This document shows positions 18,917 through 27,570 of a DNA stretch of 45,114 bases, piece by piece (position 1 is the first letter of the stretch; every line of letters begins with the position of its first letter). Source of the stretch: Actinomycetes bacterium (GTDB lineage Bacteria > Actinomycetota > Acidimicrobiia > Acidimicrobiales > RAAP-2); assembly GCA_021779735.1 (NCBI GenBank), contig JAJYAC010000010.1:1-45114 (forward strand), read 5' to 3'. The notes below the pieces were generated by a model that was not told where the DNA came from, did not search any database, and was given only the letters and a program-made list of their open reading frames with translations. A program made the translations under genes and the position numbers.

Positions 18917-19318
18917 TCACGACGACTTCAGGTGTCGCGCGCACGCGGCGAGAACCCCGTTGACGAAGGCCCCGGAGTCATCGGTGGAGTACTCGTTGGC
19001 CAATTCGACCGCCTCATTCAAGATCACCGGCGCGGGCGGCGCGTCGGGACTGAGCATCTCGCCAATGGCGAGAACCATGATCAGTCGATCAATGACCGCC
19101 AGGCGTTCGAGGGGCCAGTCACGAGAAAATTCTTGGATGAGAGCTTCGGCGCGGGCCTGGTGCTCTTCGGCCGCCTCCACGAGCACGACGGCGTAGGGAT
19201 CGGGTTTAAGGGCCAGCTCGCCGAGCACCGCCGCGGCGGACCGCGACTTCATCTGAGCTTCGTAGAGCAACTCCAGTGCCCGCTGGCGGGCCTGGTGACG
19301 TCGCGCACCGAGATCCAC
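18917..19318 (-). CDS. nusB: transcription antitermination factor NusB
   Basis: NusB binds boxA RNA with NusE (S10) and supports rRNA transcription antitermination. The 133-residue all-helical product begins with RRHQARQRALELLYEAQM, the family's arginine-rich RNA-binding helix, and has RLAVIDRLIMVLAIGEML and VILNEAVELANEYSTDDSGAFVNGVLA, the most conserved NusB stretch. The length is normal. GTG at 19318 overlaps the efp TAG by one base (TAGTG), so it is co-translated with efp. In Streptomyces and mycobacteria nusB also follows efp. The next gene leftwards in those genomes leads to pyrR, but here the respiratory locus intervenes. Confidence 0.94.
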   Translation of the reverse strand: MDLGARRHQARQRALELLYEAQMKSRSAAAVLGELALKPDPYAVVLVEAAEEHQARAEALIQEFSRDWPLERLAVIDRLIMVLAIGEMLSPDAPPAPVILNEAVELANEYSTDDSGAFVNGVLAACARHLKSS

Positions 19319-19881
19319 TAGGCGCGCGTGATGTATTCGCCGGTGCGGGTGTCGACCTTGATGACTTCGCCGGGACCCACGAAGAGAGGTACCTGGACGA
19401 CGAAACCGGTCTCGAGGGTCGCGGGCTTGCGCGCGCCCGAGACCCGGTCGCCCTGAATGCCGGGCTCGGTGTCAGCAATGCTCAACTCCACGGACGCCGG
19501 CAGTTCGATGCCGATGATCTCATCGTCGTGGATGATCAGCATGGCCTTACCAGTCTCCTTGAGAAAGTTGGCGGCGTCCCCGAGGTTCTTCGAAGGCATG
19601 GACACTTGGTCGAACGTCGACTGATCCATGAAAACGTAGTCGTCCCCGTCACGGTAGAGAAACTGAGTGTCGCGCTTGTCAATGATGGCCTGATCCAGGT
19701 TCTCCCCCGCGCGGTACGTGCGCTCGATCACCGAACCGGTGCGCGCGTTGCGCAACTTGGTGCGTACGAACGCCCCACCCTTGCCGGGCTTGACGTGTTG
19801 GAACTCGATCACCGTGAAGAGGCCATCTTCAACCTTGAGCGTGATGCCGTTCTTGATGTCGCTGGTGGAGATGGAGGCCAT
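19318..19881 (-). CDS. efp: translation elongation factor P
   Basis: EF-P binds between the P and E sites of the ribosome and relieves stalling at consecutive prolines. The 187-residue product has the KOW-like N-terminal domain with the loop HVKPGKGGAFVR (tip Lys34), followed by two OB-fold domains, ending with the signature FVGPGEVIKVDTRTGEYITRA. Lys34 with the flanking PGKGG fits the type found in actinobacteria. ATG at 19881 is preceded by AAAGG and by a TAGAAT box further upstream. It leads an efp-nusB unit after the aro operon, a conserved order. Confidence 0.97.
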   Translation of the reverse strand: MASISTSDIKNGITLKVEDGLFTVIEFQHVKPGKGGAFVRTKLRNARTGSVIERTYRAGENLDQAIIDKRDTQFLYRDGDDYVFMDQSTFDQVSMPSKNLGDAANFLKETGKAMLIIHDDEIIGIELPASVELSIADTEPGIQGDRVSGARKPATLETGFVVQVPLFVGPGEVIKVDTRTGEYITRA

Positions 19882-19914
19882 GAGCCGCTACCTTTCGAAA
19901 AGAGTGCGTTGGCC

Positions 19915-19920
19915 ATTCTA
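19915..19920 (-). promoter_or_regulatory. candidate -10 box for efp-nusB
   Basis: TAGAAT on the minus strand in the gap between aroQ and efp. A transcript starting about seven bases downstream would have a leader of some 25-30 bases carrying the AAAGG ribosome binding site before ATG 19881. No clear -35 hexamer was found. Confidence 0.45.
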
Positions 19921-19931
19921 GGCGACGTGAC

Positions 19932-20372
19932 TTAGGCCCCGTTTGAGAGGAGCCGGCGCACGGCCTCCACGGCCAGCTCGTAGCTCAGGCCGCCAAAGCC
20001 GGCGATACTGCCCGCTACGACCGGGGCCAACGTGCTCGTGTGGCGAAAGGGCTCGCGCGCGGCGGGATTCGAGAGGTGCACCTCGATCGACACCCCCGCG
20101 AAGGCCCCGAGCGCATCGGCGAGGGCCCACGAGGTGTGCGTGAGGGCACCGGCGTTGATCACGATCGCCGCGGCGTCGCGCGCGCCGGCGATCTCTTCGA
20201 TCAGGTCTCCTTCGAAGTTTGACTGACGATGGCGCACGTCGTAGGCGTACGAGGCGGCCAACTGAGTGAATCGGTCGACGTGCTCGGCGAGGGTCATGGT
20301 GCCGTATATCTCCGGGCTGCGCTCGCCAAGACGATCGAGGTTGGGCCCCGAGAGCAGAAGGATCGTCGTCAT
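19932..20372 (-). CDS. aroQ: 3-dehydroquinate dehydratase, type II
   Basis: Dehydrates 3-dehydroquinate to 3-dehydroshikimate. The 146-residue product has the type II pattern: LLLSGPNLDRLGERSPEIYG near the N-terminus with the catalytic Arg and Tyr, QSNFEGDLIEEI, INAGALTHTSWALADAL and EVHLSNPAAREPFRHTS with the catalytic His. Length fits the dodecameric type II enzyme. ATG at 20372 overlaps the aroB TGA as ATGA; the longer frame to 20546 is rejected. It closes the aroC-aroK-aroB-aroQ unit. Confidence 0.96.
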   Translation of the reverse strand: MTTILLLSGPNLDRLGERSPEIYGTMTLAEHVDRFTQLAASYAYDVRHRQSNFEGDLIEEIAGARDAAAIVINAGALTHTSWALADALGAFAGVSIEVHLSNPAAREPFRHTSTLAPVVAGSIAGFGGLSYELAVEAVRRLLSNGA

Positions 20373-21418
20373 ATTTCTCCTCGGAACTTCTCTAGTACTT
20401 CGCGCACGAGGGCTTCGGGGACGTGGTGAACCACCTCGAATCCCGAGGCGCCCGGCAAGACGAAGGTCAAGTCGTGATGGGCCTTCTTGTCGTGGCCCAT
20501 GGCCCGCACGAGGGCGTCGCTCGACAGGTAAGCGGGCACGTGCCACGACAGGCCGAGCGAACGCAGCACGTCGTCGTGATTGGCCACCTCGAGACTGCCG
20601 ACGCGACCCATCGCGTGCGCCAGCCGCACGGCGAAGCCCAAGCCGATCGCCACCGCCTCGCCGTGGCGCAGTTCGTCGTTCCCTCGAGTTAACGCGAGAA
20701 TCTCAAGTGCGTGACCGAGCGTGTGTCCGTAATTCAACAGTGCGCGCTGACCCGCCTCGGTCTCGTCCATCATGACGATGCCCGCCTTTAGCTGCACCGC
20801 CATCACCACTAATTCCTCGAGCGAGGTCTTCGCGAGGGCCCCAGCGCGGCGATCTTCGAGTAGCCAACACTTGGCGACCTCGCCGAGGCCACCGAGGCGA
20901 TCGCGCTCACCCAGGGTGCTCAGCACCTCGGTGTCGCACAAGACTCCCACCGGCTGATGGAACGCGCCGATCAGGTTCTTGCCCGCGCGCGCGTTCAGCG
21001 CCGTCTTGCCACCGATCGCGGCATCCACCTGCCCCACGAGAGAGGTGGGTACGTGAATCGCGGCGACCCCGCGAAGGTAGATCGCCGCGGCGAACCCCGC
21101 GAGGTCGGTGATCGCGCCTCCCCCCACGCCGACGACGACGTCGTGGCGCGAGAGTCCCCTCTCGGCCAACTCCTCGCAGACGTGCTCGAGCGTCGACCAA
21201 CTCTTGGCCCCTTCCCCGTCAGGCACCTCGATCACGTGCTGCTCGATACCGGTGTCGATGTCGTACCAGGGCAGGGCACGCAGGGTGCGCGACGTGATGA
21301 GCACGGCCTCGCGGGCTCGCGGCGCTCGCTCCTGGATGACGTCGGCGAGCCGGTGGCGCACCCCCTCGCCGAGCAGGACATCGTAGGCGCGTCGACCAAG
21401 GTCGACGGTGACCTTCAC
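20369..21418 (-). CDS. aroB: 3-dehydroquinate synthase
   Basis: Converts DAHP to 3-dehydroquinate with NAD and a divalent metal, the second step of the shikimate pathway. The 349-residue product has the NAD-binding GVGGGAITDLAGFAA (about 96-110), HVPTSLVGQVDAAIGGKTALN, KNLIGAFHQP, and the metal ligand region ALLNYGHTLGHALE plus RHGEAVAIG. Length is normal. GTG at 21418 overlaps the aroK TGA as GTGA. It sits between aroK and aroQ in an apparently coupled operon. Confidence 0.97.
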   Translation of the reverse strand: MKVTVDLGRRAYDVLLGEGVRHRLADVIQERAPRAREAVLITSRTLRALPWYDIDTGIEQHVIEVPDGEGAKSWSTLEHVCEELAERGLSRHDVVVGVGGGAITDLAGFAAAIYLRGVAAIHVPTSLVGQVDAAIGGKTALNARAGKNLIGAFHQPVGVLCDTEVLSTLGERDRLGGLGEVAKCWLLEDRRAGALAKTSLEELVVMAVQLKAGIVMMDETEAGQRALLNYGHTLGHALEILALTRGNDELRHGEAVAIGLGFAVRLAHAMGRVGSLEVANHDDVLRSLGLSWHVPAYLSSDALVRAMGHDKKAHHDLTFVLPGASGFEVVHHVPEALVREVLEKFRGEI

Positions 21419-21912
21419 CGCGCCACCTCGAGGGCTTCACGGAGACGTGCCAGCACCTCGTCCACGTCACCCGCCGCATCCACGCGCGTGCTGGCGACGT
21501 CGCGGTACCACGTCTCGCGCTCGCGACGCAGTCGGGCGAGCGCCGCCACCGGCTCATCGCCCAGCAGCGGCCGGTCGCCCTCGTCGAGTCTCGCGAGCAG
21601 CACGTCATTGTCGCAATCGAGCCACACGGTGGTCTGTTGCTTGAGCAACTCTCGCGCCGCGTCGCTCACCACGATCCCCCCGCCCGTTGCCACGACGGCG
21701 TCACAGGCGAGCGCGGCGCGCAGGGCGGCCACCTCCTCGCGGCGAAAGTCGTCTTCGCCGTGACTTCGCAAGTACTGCGCTGCGGACATGGTCACTGAGG
21801 CCGAGAGTACCTCGTCGGTGTCGACGACGTCACAGCCCCACGAAGCGGCCAGGGCGCGAGCCATCGTTGTCTTGCCGCATCCGGGCAGACCGATCAGCAC
21901 CGCGCGCGCCAC
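21415..21912 (-). CDS. aroK: shikimate kinase
   Basis: Phosphorylates shikimate at the 3-hydroxyl. The 165-residue P-loop kinase has IGLPGCGKTTMARAL (Walker A, from residue 7), VDTDEVLS (shikimate and Mg binding), FRREEVAAL, the GGG loop VATGGGIV and the lid arginine region GDRPLLGDE. GTG at 21912 lies 2 bases after the aroC stop and the TGA overlaps aroB. Part of the aroC-aroK-aroB-aroQ operon. Confidence 0.96.
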   Translation of the reverse strand: MARAVLIGLPGCGKTTMARALAASWGCDVVDTDEVLSASVTMSAAQYLRSHGEDDFRREEVAALRAALACDAVVATGGGIVVSDAARELLKQQTTVWLDCDNDVLLARLDEGDRPLLGDEPVAALARLRRERETWYRDVASTRVDAAGDVDEVLARLREALEVAR

Positions 21913-21914
21913 GA

Positions 21915-23102
<1,188 letters not shown>

Positions 23103-23108
23103 CGCACA

Positions 23109-23114
23109 ATTCTA
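23109..23114 (-). promoter_or_regulatory. -10 box for leaderless aroC mRNA
   Basis: TAGAAT on the minus strand, then TGTGCG, then ATG at 23102. This places the expected transcription start on or next to the A of the start codon. It lies in the 19-base gap after nfuA. Confidence 0.6.
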
Positions 23115-23121
23115 GGCGCGG

Positions 23122-23769
23122 CTACTCCTTGGCGTAAAAGGGGTTCACGCCCGAGGCGTGATCGGTGACGTCAATCACGTCAACGAGCTCGGGAATGGCG
23201 TCTCGAAGGGTCGCTTCGATGCCCTGGGTCAACGTGAGGCGACTCATCGCGCACCCTTGGCAGCCCCCCGACATCTTGATGTAGGCGATCTTCTTGTCCT
23301 CGTCGAGCGCGACCAGGTCAGCACGACCACCGTGCGAGGCGATCGAGGGATTGACGTGTTCGTCGAGAACGGTCGTGGCAAAAGTGCCCAATGGACCTTC
23401 CACGCCCAGGGCGAGAATGTTCGCGGGCACACCGGGGTTGACCTCTTCGGGAGAGGGCGAGTTCGGATTCACGAGCACCAGACCGCCACCGCCGTCTGCG
23501 GCGAACTCCAGGCGACTTCCGCGCAAGCGCGGCACGCTGGGTGCGGGCACGACAATGGTGACGTCGCCGTCGTGGCCGATCGCCGCGTCTAGCGGAGCGT
23601 CGGCACGGTCTGAGAAGTAGAGGTCGTAGGCGTAGCCCGCTCCTCGCGTGCCCGTCACCTCAACGTAGAGAGCGAGTCCCTCGTTATTAGCTTCGCCGGC
23701 GAGCGCGTCGAGGACGACGTTGCGCGCTTCATCGGTCAGCGTGAGAATCGAGAAGGTTTCTACTGTCAC
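23122..23769 (-). CDS. nfuA: NfuA-type iron-sulfur cluster carrier
   Basis: Carries and transfers [4Fe-4S] clusters. The 215-residue product has an N-terminal A-type (IscA-like) domain, degenerate because the usual three cysteines are absent, as in NfuA, and a C-terminal NifU domain with the cluster ligands SGGCQGCAMS (C170, C173), preceded by VNPSIASHGGRADLV. GTG at 23769 was chosen because TACACT lies eight bases upstream and the longer frame has no similarity. It is divergent from the gene at 23823, and aroC follows on the same strand after 19 bases. Confidence 0.9.
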   Translation of the reverse strand: MTVETFSILTLTDEARNVVLDALAGEANNEGLALYVEVTGTRGAGYAYDLYFSDRADAPLDAAIGHDGDVTIVVPAPSVPRLRGSRLEFAADGGGGLVLVNPNSPSPEEVNPGVPANILALGVEGPLGTFATTVLDEHVNPSIASHGGRADLVALDEDKKIAYIKMSGGCQGCAMSRLTLTQGIEATLRDAIPELVDVIDVTDHASGVNPFYAKE

Positions 23770-23810
23770 CGCGAACCAGTGTAGAGGCGAGATCACGATT
23801 CCCATCGCGC

Positions 23811-23816
23811 TAAGTT
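23811..23816 (+). promoter_or_regulatory. -10 box for leaderless mRNA of the cysteine-containing gene
   Basis: TAAGTT followed by CGGCAC and then GTG at 23823, the six-base spacing of the other candidate leaderless genes. The divergent nfuA has TACACT eight bases before its GTG, so both genes may lack leaders. Confidence 0.5.
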
Positions 23817-23822
23817 CGGCAC

Positions 23823-24560
23823 GTGACCGCAACCCCCCTTGACGCCCACGAGTGGCTGAGCTTTGATGACGAGCACCGCCAGCGCACGTGGATGTTCGAC
23901 ATCACCTTCCTTGAGAGCTCGTGGACGTGCATCTTCGGCAACGGCTGCCAGGGCGTGCTGACGGGTCCCACCCCCGAATTGATTCAGGGCTGCTGTAGCT
24001 ACGGCGCGCACTTTACCGACGAGAAGGACCGACGACGAGTGGAGAAGGCCGCACTGCGACTCACCGACGACCAGTGGCAGTTTCGCGCCAAGGCCCGCCA
24101 GGGAACGACGCGGGTGAAAAAGAACGGAGAGATCGTCACTCGTCTCGTCAAAGACGCCTGCATCTTTCTCAATCGGCCAGACTTTCACCGGGGACCCGGC
24201 TGTGCTTTACACGTCATGGCCATGGATAGCGGCGAGAGTTACATTCCCCTCAAACCCGACGTCTGTTGGCAACTACCCCTGCGACGAGACGATGAGACAC
24301 TCGATAGCGGCCACGTCATTACGCGCATCTCGGAGTGGAAGCGACGCGACTGGGGGGCCGGGGGCGAGGAGTTTCACTGGTGGTGCACCGAAGCTCCCGA
24401 GGCCTTCACGGGCACGACGAGGGTGATCGACTCGATGCGCGAGGAACTCGCGGCGATGGTGGGTGAAGAGGTCTACGCCAAGGTCCTCGCCCATCTTGAC
24501 GAACGGGCCCGACGCCCGCGGGCCACGCGGCTCGCGCACCCGGTTCTGCGGCGGCGTTAG
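23823..24560 (+). CDS. cysteine-containing conserved protein of unknown function
   Basis: I cannot name this 245-residue protein. It has eight cysteines: C36 and C42 in TCIFGNGCQGV, an adjacent pair C57/C58 in QGCCSYGAH, then further single ones in DACIF, GCALH, DVCWQ and WWCTE. The spacing recalls cysteine-cluster proteins that bind zinc or an iron-sulfur centre, such as the YkgJ group, but I cannot confirm membership. There are no membrane segments or signal peptide. GTG at 23823 has a -10 box six bases upstream. It is divergent from nfuA, an iron-sulfur carrier, which fits a metal cluster but proves nothing. It ends by overlapping the convergent small gene by 4 bases. Confidence 0.75.
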   Translation: MTATPLDAHEWLSFDDEHRQRTWMFDITFLESSWTCIFGNGCQGVLTGPTPELIQGCCSYGAHFTDEKDRRRVEKAALRLTDDQWQFRAKARQGTTRVKKNGEIVTRLVKDACIFLNRPDFHRGPGCALHVMAMDSGESYIPLKPDVCWQLPLRRDDETLDSGHVITRISEWKRRDWGAGGEEFHWWCTEAPEAFTGTTRVIDSMREELAAMVGEEVYAKVLAHLDERARRPRATRLAHPVLRRR

Positions 24561-24769
24561 CCCTCGGCGGCCAGAGGGTCTTCCTCGTTGAACGCGGGTC
24601 GCGGCAGAGAGCCCAAAATCTCGTCGTAGCGGTCTTCTTCGGCCAGACACCACTCTGCGTGCACGTCCTCGGGAGCGGCACCGCACTCAACGCACGTCGT
24701 GGCACGCGGGCCGGTGGAGCGCTTGAGTTCGCGGGCTTCGACAAACCGACGGTGGCGACCCTTTTTCAC
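24557..24769 (-). CDS. small zinc-ribbon-like protein, unknown function
   Basis: A 70-residue product with a basic start (MKKGRHRRFVEARELKRS), a Cys-x2-Cys in TTCVECGAAPED and a third cysteine in HAEWCLAEEDRYDE, so a zinc site is possible though a fourth ligand would have to be His. The tail is acidic. GTG at 24769 follows GAGGAG at good spacing. It is convergent with the gene at 23823 (TTAG, both stops within 4 bases). No known family recognised. Confidence 0.65.
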   Translation of the reverse strand: MKKGRHRRFVEARELKRSTGPRATTCVECGAAPEDVHAEWCLAEEDRYDEILGSLPRPAFNEEDPLAAEG

Positions 24770-24868
24770 GTCAACTCCTCACTGGCCGCGGCCCATATCC
24801 GGGGGCGACCACGGCGCTGCAGTACTACGCCGAGACTCCATGTTACTCACCCGAGGCCCGCGTGAACC

Positions 24869-24874
24869 TAACAT
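24869..24874 (+). promoter_or_regulatory. -10 box for leaderless mRNA of the 75-residue protein
   Basis: TAACAT followed by CACACT and then GTG at 24881. Same spacing as the other leaderless candidates. Another TAACAT is present on the opposite strand at 24845-24840 and may serve the divergent small gene. Confidence 0.5.
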
Positions 24875-24880
24875 CACACT

Positions 24881-25108
24881 GTGACCTCGGCCTTTGACCC
24901 CCAAGAGATGATTCTGCGCTTCCGCGAGCGGGCCGAGGCCGTGAAACGCCGCGGCCTGCCGCCCGTAGAGGGTCCCGAGCGCCTGAGGTTCCTCGAGGCC
25001 GCCCGCACTGACTTCCAGGACTACGCCATGCTCGGCGACGCGACCGCCACCCTCGAAGGTGGCATCTTGCGCCTCGAGATCGACCTGCGCCCACCCGAAT
25101 CGAACTAG
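24881..25108 (+). CDS. small conserved hypothetical protein
   Basis: A 75-residue acidic-to-neutral soluble protein: MTSAFDPQEMILRFRERAEA, then RGLPPVEGPERLRFLEAART, DFQDYAMLGDATATLEG and a beta-like ending ILRLEIDLRPP. I do not recognise a family. The clear leaderless start, the protein-like composition and the exact 4-base convergent overlap (CTAG) with the lipoprotein gene support it as real. It is divergent from the zinc-ribbon-like gene. Confidence 0.65.
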   Translation: MTSAFDPQEMILRFRERAEAVKRRGLPPVEGPERLRFLEAARTDFQDYAMLGDATATLEGGILRLEIDLRPPESN

Positions 25109-25524
25109 GCGGCGCGCACCCGGGCGCGCGCCTCGACGATCTCGCCCGCGCCCCGGCTGAGATCGGCGAGGGCCCGAACCCGCAGCGACGAGCTCGTCGC
25201 GACGTAGCAGCGATTCGCGCCGGCGCCGAGGTCCGTATACGCGCGCGAGAGCAGGTGCGAGGTCTGGGCGTCGGGCGTGGGCAGGGCCGCGTTGGCCGAC
25301 TGGACGTCGACGAGTAAGACCGCGCACACGGTGTGAAGTTCATTGGCTGACGCACTCGTGCGCAGCGCACTCGCGGCGTGACGAGCGTCCGTGAGAAGAA
25401 TACTCATCGACTGTTCGAAGTTGCTCTGATGCGACCACTGACTCAACGCGCTCGTCGCGTTCACGCTTCCGCAGGCGCCCAGGCTCAGTCCGCCCACCAC
25501 CAACGCGAGAAGGCGCGCCCTCAC
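25105..25524 (-). CDS. putative lipoprotein
   Basis: A 139-residue exported protein. The N-terminus MRARLLALVVGGLSLGACGS is a lipoprotein signal peptide with lipobox LGAC (Cys18). The mature part is small and mostly helical, with two further cysteines (in HTVCAVLL and ANRCYVAT) that may form a disulfide. Function unknown. GTG at 25524 overlaps the tyrS TGA as GTGA, so it is co-translated with tyrS, and the stop overlaps the convergent 75-residue gene by 4 bases. Confidence 0.72.
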   Translation of the reverse strand: MRARLLALVVGGLSLGACGSVNATSALSQWSHQSNFEQSMSILLTDARHAASALRTSASANELHTVCAVLLVDVQSANAALPTPDAQTSHLLSRAYTDLGAGANRCYVATSSSLRVRALADLSRGAGEIVEARARVRAA

Positions 25525-26798
25525 GCGACGATGACGAGATGCGTCTGGCGTCGGCCCCGACGCAGCACGATGTAACGATTGTGCAAGGTGGACGTCAAGT
25601 CAATTGGCGACGTGCCGTCGATGCGCTCGTTGTTGAGGTAGATCCCACCCTGGCTGAGAAAGCGCCTCGCTTCGCCCAGCGACGTGGCGAGTCCGCTGCG
25701 CGCCACCAACTCCGCAGCGTCGAGCCCCGCCGCGAGTTCGCCTCGAGAGAGAGTGGACGAGGGGGCGTCCGAGACGATCTCCAGGAGCGTCTGTTCGTCC
25801 AGGTCGCGAATCTCGTCACCGAAGAGGGCCTCGCCCGCGCGCGCCGCGGCACGGGCGGCCTCGGCGCCGTGAACCATGGCCACGACCTCGTCGGCGAGCG
25901 TGCGCTGGGCGCGTCGATCTCGCGGATTCTTCGCGATCGCCTCGTCGAGGTCTCGAATTTCGTCGTGGGACAAGAACGTGTAGTAGCGCAAGAGTTGCGG
26001 CGTGAGCACGTCATCGCTATTCAGCAGAAACTGGTGCATGGCGAAGGGGCTCGTTCGCTCGGGATCGAGCCAGACGTTCTCGTTGCCCGAGTCGGACTTT
26101 CCGAACTTTTTGCCGTCGGCGCGTAGCAAGAGAGGCAACGTGAGTCCGTAGGCGGTGTCGCCGGCGACCTTGCGCACGAGCTCGGCCCCCATGGTGATGT
26201 TGCCCCACTGATCTGACCCGCCGATCTGCAGCGTGCAGCCGTAGTCCAGGTGCAGGCGCAAGAAGTCGTATGACTGCAAGAGCGAGTAGGAAAATTCGGT
26301 GAAGGAGATCCCCACGTCGTCGCGGCTCAGGCGGCTCTTGACCGCCTCCTTGGCGATCATCTGGTTCACCGTGAAGTGCTTGCCCACCTCACGCAGGAAG
26401 TCCGTCAGTGTCACCTTGGTCAGCCAGTCGGCGTTGTTGAGCAAGATCGCCGACGAGGAACCCGCGTCGAAGTCGAGAAACGTGCCCAGCTGCGCGCGAA
26501 TTTTCACGAGGTTCTCGTCAATCTGCTCGGCCGACAGCAACGGGCGCTCGGTGTCTTTGAAACTCGGATCGCCGATGAGTCCCGTTCCTCCACCGGCCAG
26601 AGAAATCGGACGATTTCCAGCCATCTGGAGTCGACGCAGCATCAGAATCGGCACCAAGTGGCCCAGGTGCAGCGACGGCCCGGTGGGGTCAAAACCCGCG
26701 TACGCCGTGATCCCTCCCGCCGAGAGCTTCTCGAGCACGGCGTCGTCGGTCACCTGATGAATCAGGCCGCGAAACCGCAAGTCGTCACGGAGTTTCAT
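25521..26798 (-). CDS. tyrS: tyrosyl-tRNA synthetase
   Basis: Charges tRNA-Tyr with tyrosine. The 425-residue class I synthetase has AYAGFDPTGPSLHLGHL (HIGH motif as HLGH, residues 44-47), the tyrosine pocket with YDFLRLHLDYGCTLQIGGSDQWGN, the KMSKS motif as KFGKS (231-235), and a C-terminal S4 RNA-binding domain around LGEARRFLSQGGIYLNNERI. ATG at 26798 has TAGACT exactly six bases upstream, so the mRNA is probably leaderless; there is therefore no room for a T-box. A lipoprotein gene follows with a 4-base overlap. Confidence 0.97.
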   Translation of the reverse strand: MKLRDDLRFRGLIHQVTDDAVLEKLSAGGITAYAGFDPTGPSLHLGHLVPILMLRRLQMAGNRPISLAGGGTGLIGDPSFKDTERPLLSAEQIDENLVKIRAQLGTFLDFDAGSSSAILLNNADWLTKVTLTDFLREVGKHFTVNQMIAKEAVKSRLSRDDVGISFTEFSYSLLQSYDFLRLHLDYGCTLQIGGSDQWGNITMGAELVRKVAGDTAYGLTLPLLLRADGKKFGKSDSGNENVWLDPERTSPFAMHQFLLNSDDVLTPQLLRYYTFLSHDEIRDLDEAIAKNPRDRRAQRTLADEVVAMVHGAEAARAAARAGEALFGDEIRDLDEQTLLEIVSDAPSSTLSRGELAAGLDAAELVARSGLATSLGEARRFLSQGGIYLNNERIDGTSPIDLTSTLHNRYIVLRRGRRQTHLVIVA

Positions 26799-26804
26799 CG
26801 ACTC

Positions 26805-26810
26805 AGTCTA
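26805..26810 (-). promoter_or_regulatory. -10 box for leaderless tyrS mRNA
   Basis: TAGACT on the minus strand, then GAGTCG, then ATG at 26798, in the 25-base gap after ccdA. Six-base spacing as at other starts in the window. Confidence 0.6.
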
Positions 26811-26823
26811 CGCGCGTGCCACT

Positions 26824-27570
26824 TTAGAGCAGGGCTGAGGACGCCGGCAGGTGAACTTGGAGCCACAGCACGAACGCGTGCCACGCACCGCTCACCTCGG
26901 CCACCCCGATGAGAATGAGCATCACCCCACCGACACGGCCAATGCCGCGGGCGTGGCGACGAAGCCACCCCGACGCGCTCGCCATCCACTCCGTCGCGAG
27001 CGCCGCGACGACGAAGGGCAGTCCCAGGCCGAGGCAGTAGACGAAGGCGAGCACCGAGCCGCGCAGGGCCGTCGCCCCCGAACTCGACGCGGCGAGTCCC
27101 AAGATCGCGGCGAGAGTCGGACCGATGCACGGAGTCCAACCGAGCGCGAAGGTAAAGCCCAGGAGAGCCGCGCCCACAACCGACACGCGAGGCAGGCGGT
27201 GAATGCGCCGCTCGCGTTGGAGCCACGAAGTCGGCCACCAGCCCGCGAAGAAGAGACCGAGGAGGATCGTCACCACGCCAAAGACTTCCTCGAGGAGGCG
27301 CTGGTGGGTCTTGAGCGTGCCCCCGAGACCGCCAAAGAGCGCACCGAAGCTAACGAACACGAGGGCGAAGCCCACGATGAACGCGAGTGAGCCCACTACC
27401 GCCCGACCACGTCCCGATCGCCCCTCTATTCGCCCTGCGGTTCCGCTCAGGAACGCGAGGTAGCCGGGCAAGAGCGGCAGCACGCAGGGCGAGATGAACG
27501 AGACGAGTCCCGCGGCAAAGGCCAGCGGGAACGCGGCCACGAGAGAGCTCGGCAGGGCGGCGACCATCAT
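26824..27570 (-). CDS. ccdA: CcdA/DsbD-type thiol-disulfide membrane transporter
   Basis: Moves reducing power from cytoplasmic thioredoxin across the membrane, for cytochrome c maturation and other extracytoplasmic thiol proteins. The 248-residue product has six helices and the two reactive cysteines at helix ends: SFISPCVLPLLPGY (Cys29) and LGWTPCIGPTLAA (Cys148). The start ATG at 27570 overlaps the menD TGA as ATGA; a longer frame to 27735 lies inside menD and is rejected. The location downstream of menD and in a genome region rich in respiratory genes fits cytochrome biogenesis. No ResB, ResC or CcmG gene is present here. Confidence 0.92.
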   Translation of the reverse strand: MMVAALPSSLVAAFPLAFAAGLVSFISPCVLPLLPGYLAFLSGTAGRIEGRSGRGRAVVGSLAFIVGFALVFVSFGALFGGLGGTLKTHQRLLEEVFGVVTILLGLFFAGWWPTSWLQRERRIHRLPRVSVVGAALLGFTFALGWTPCIGPTLAAILGLAASSSGATALRGSVLAFVYCLGLGLPFVVAALATEWMASASGWLRRHARGIGRVGGVMLILIGVAEVSGAWHAFVLWLQVHLPASSALL

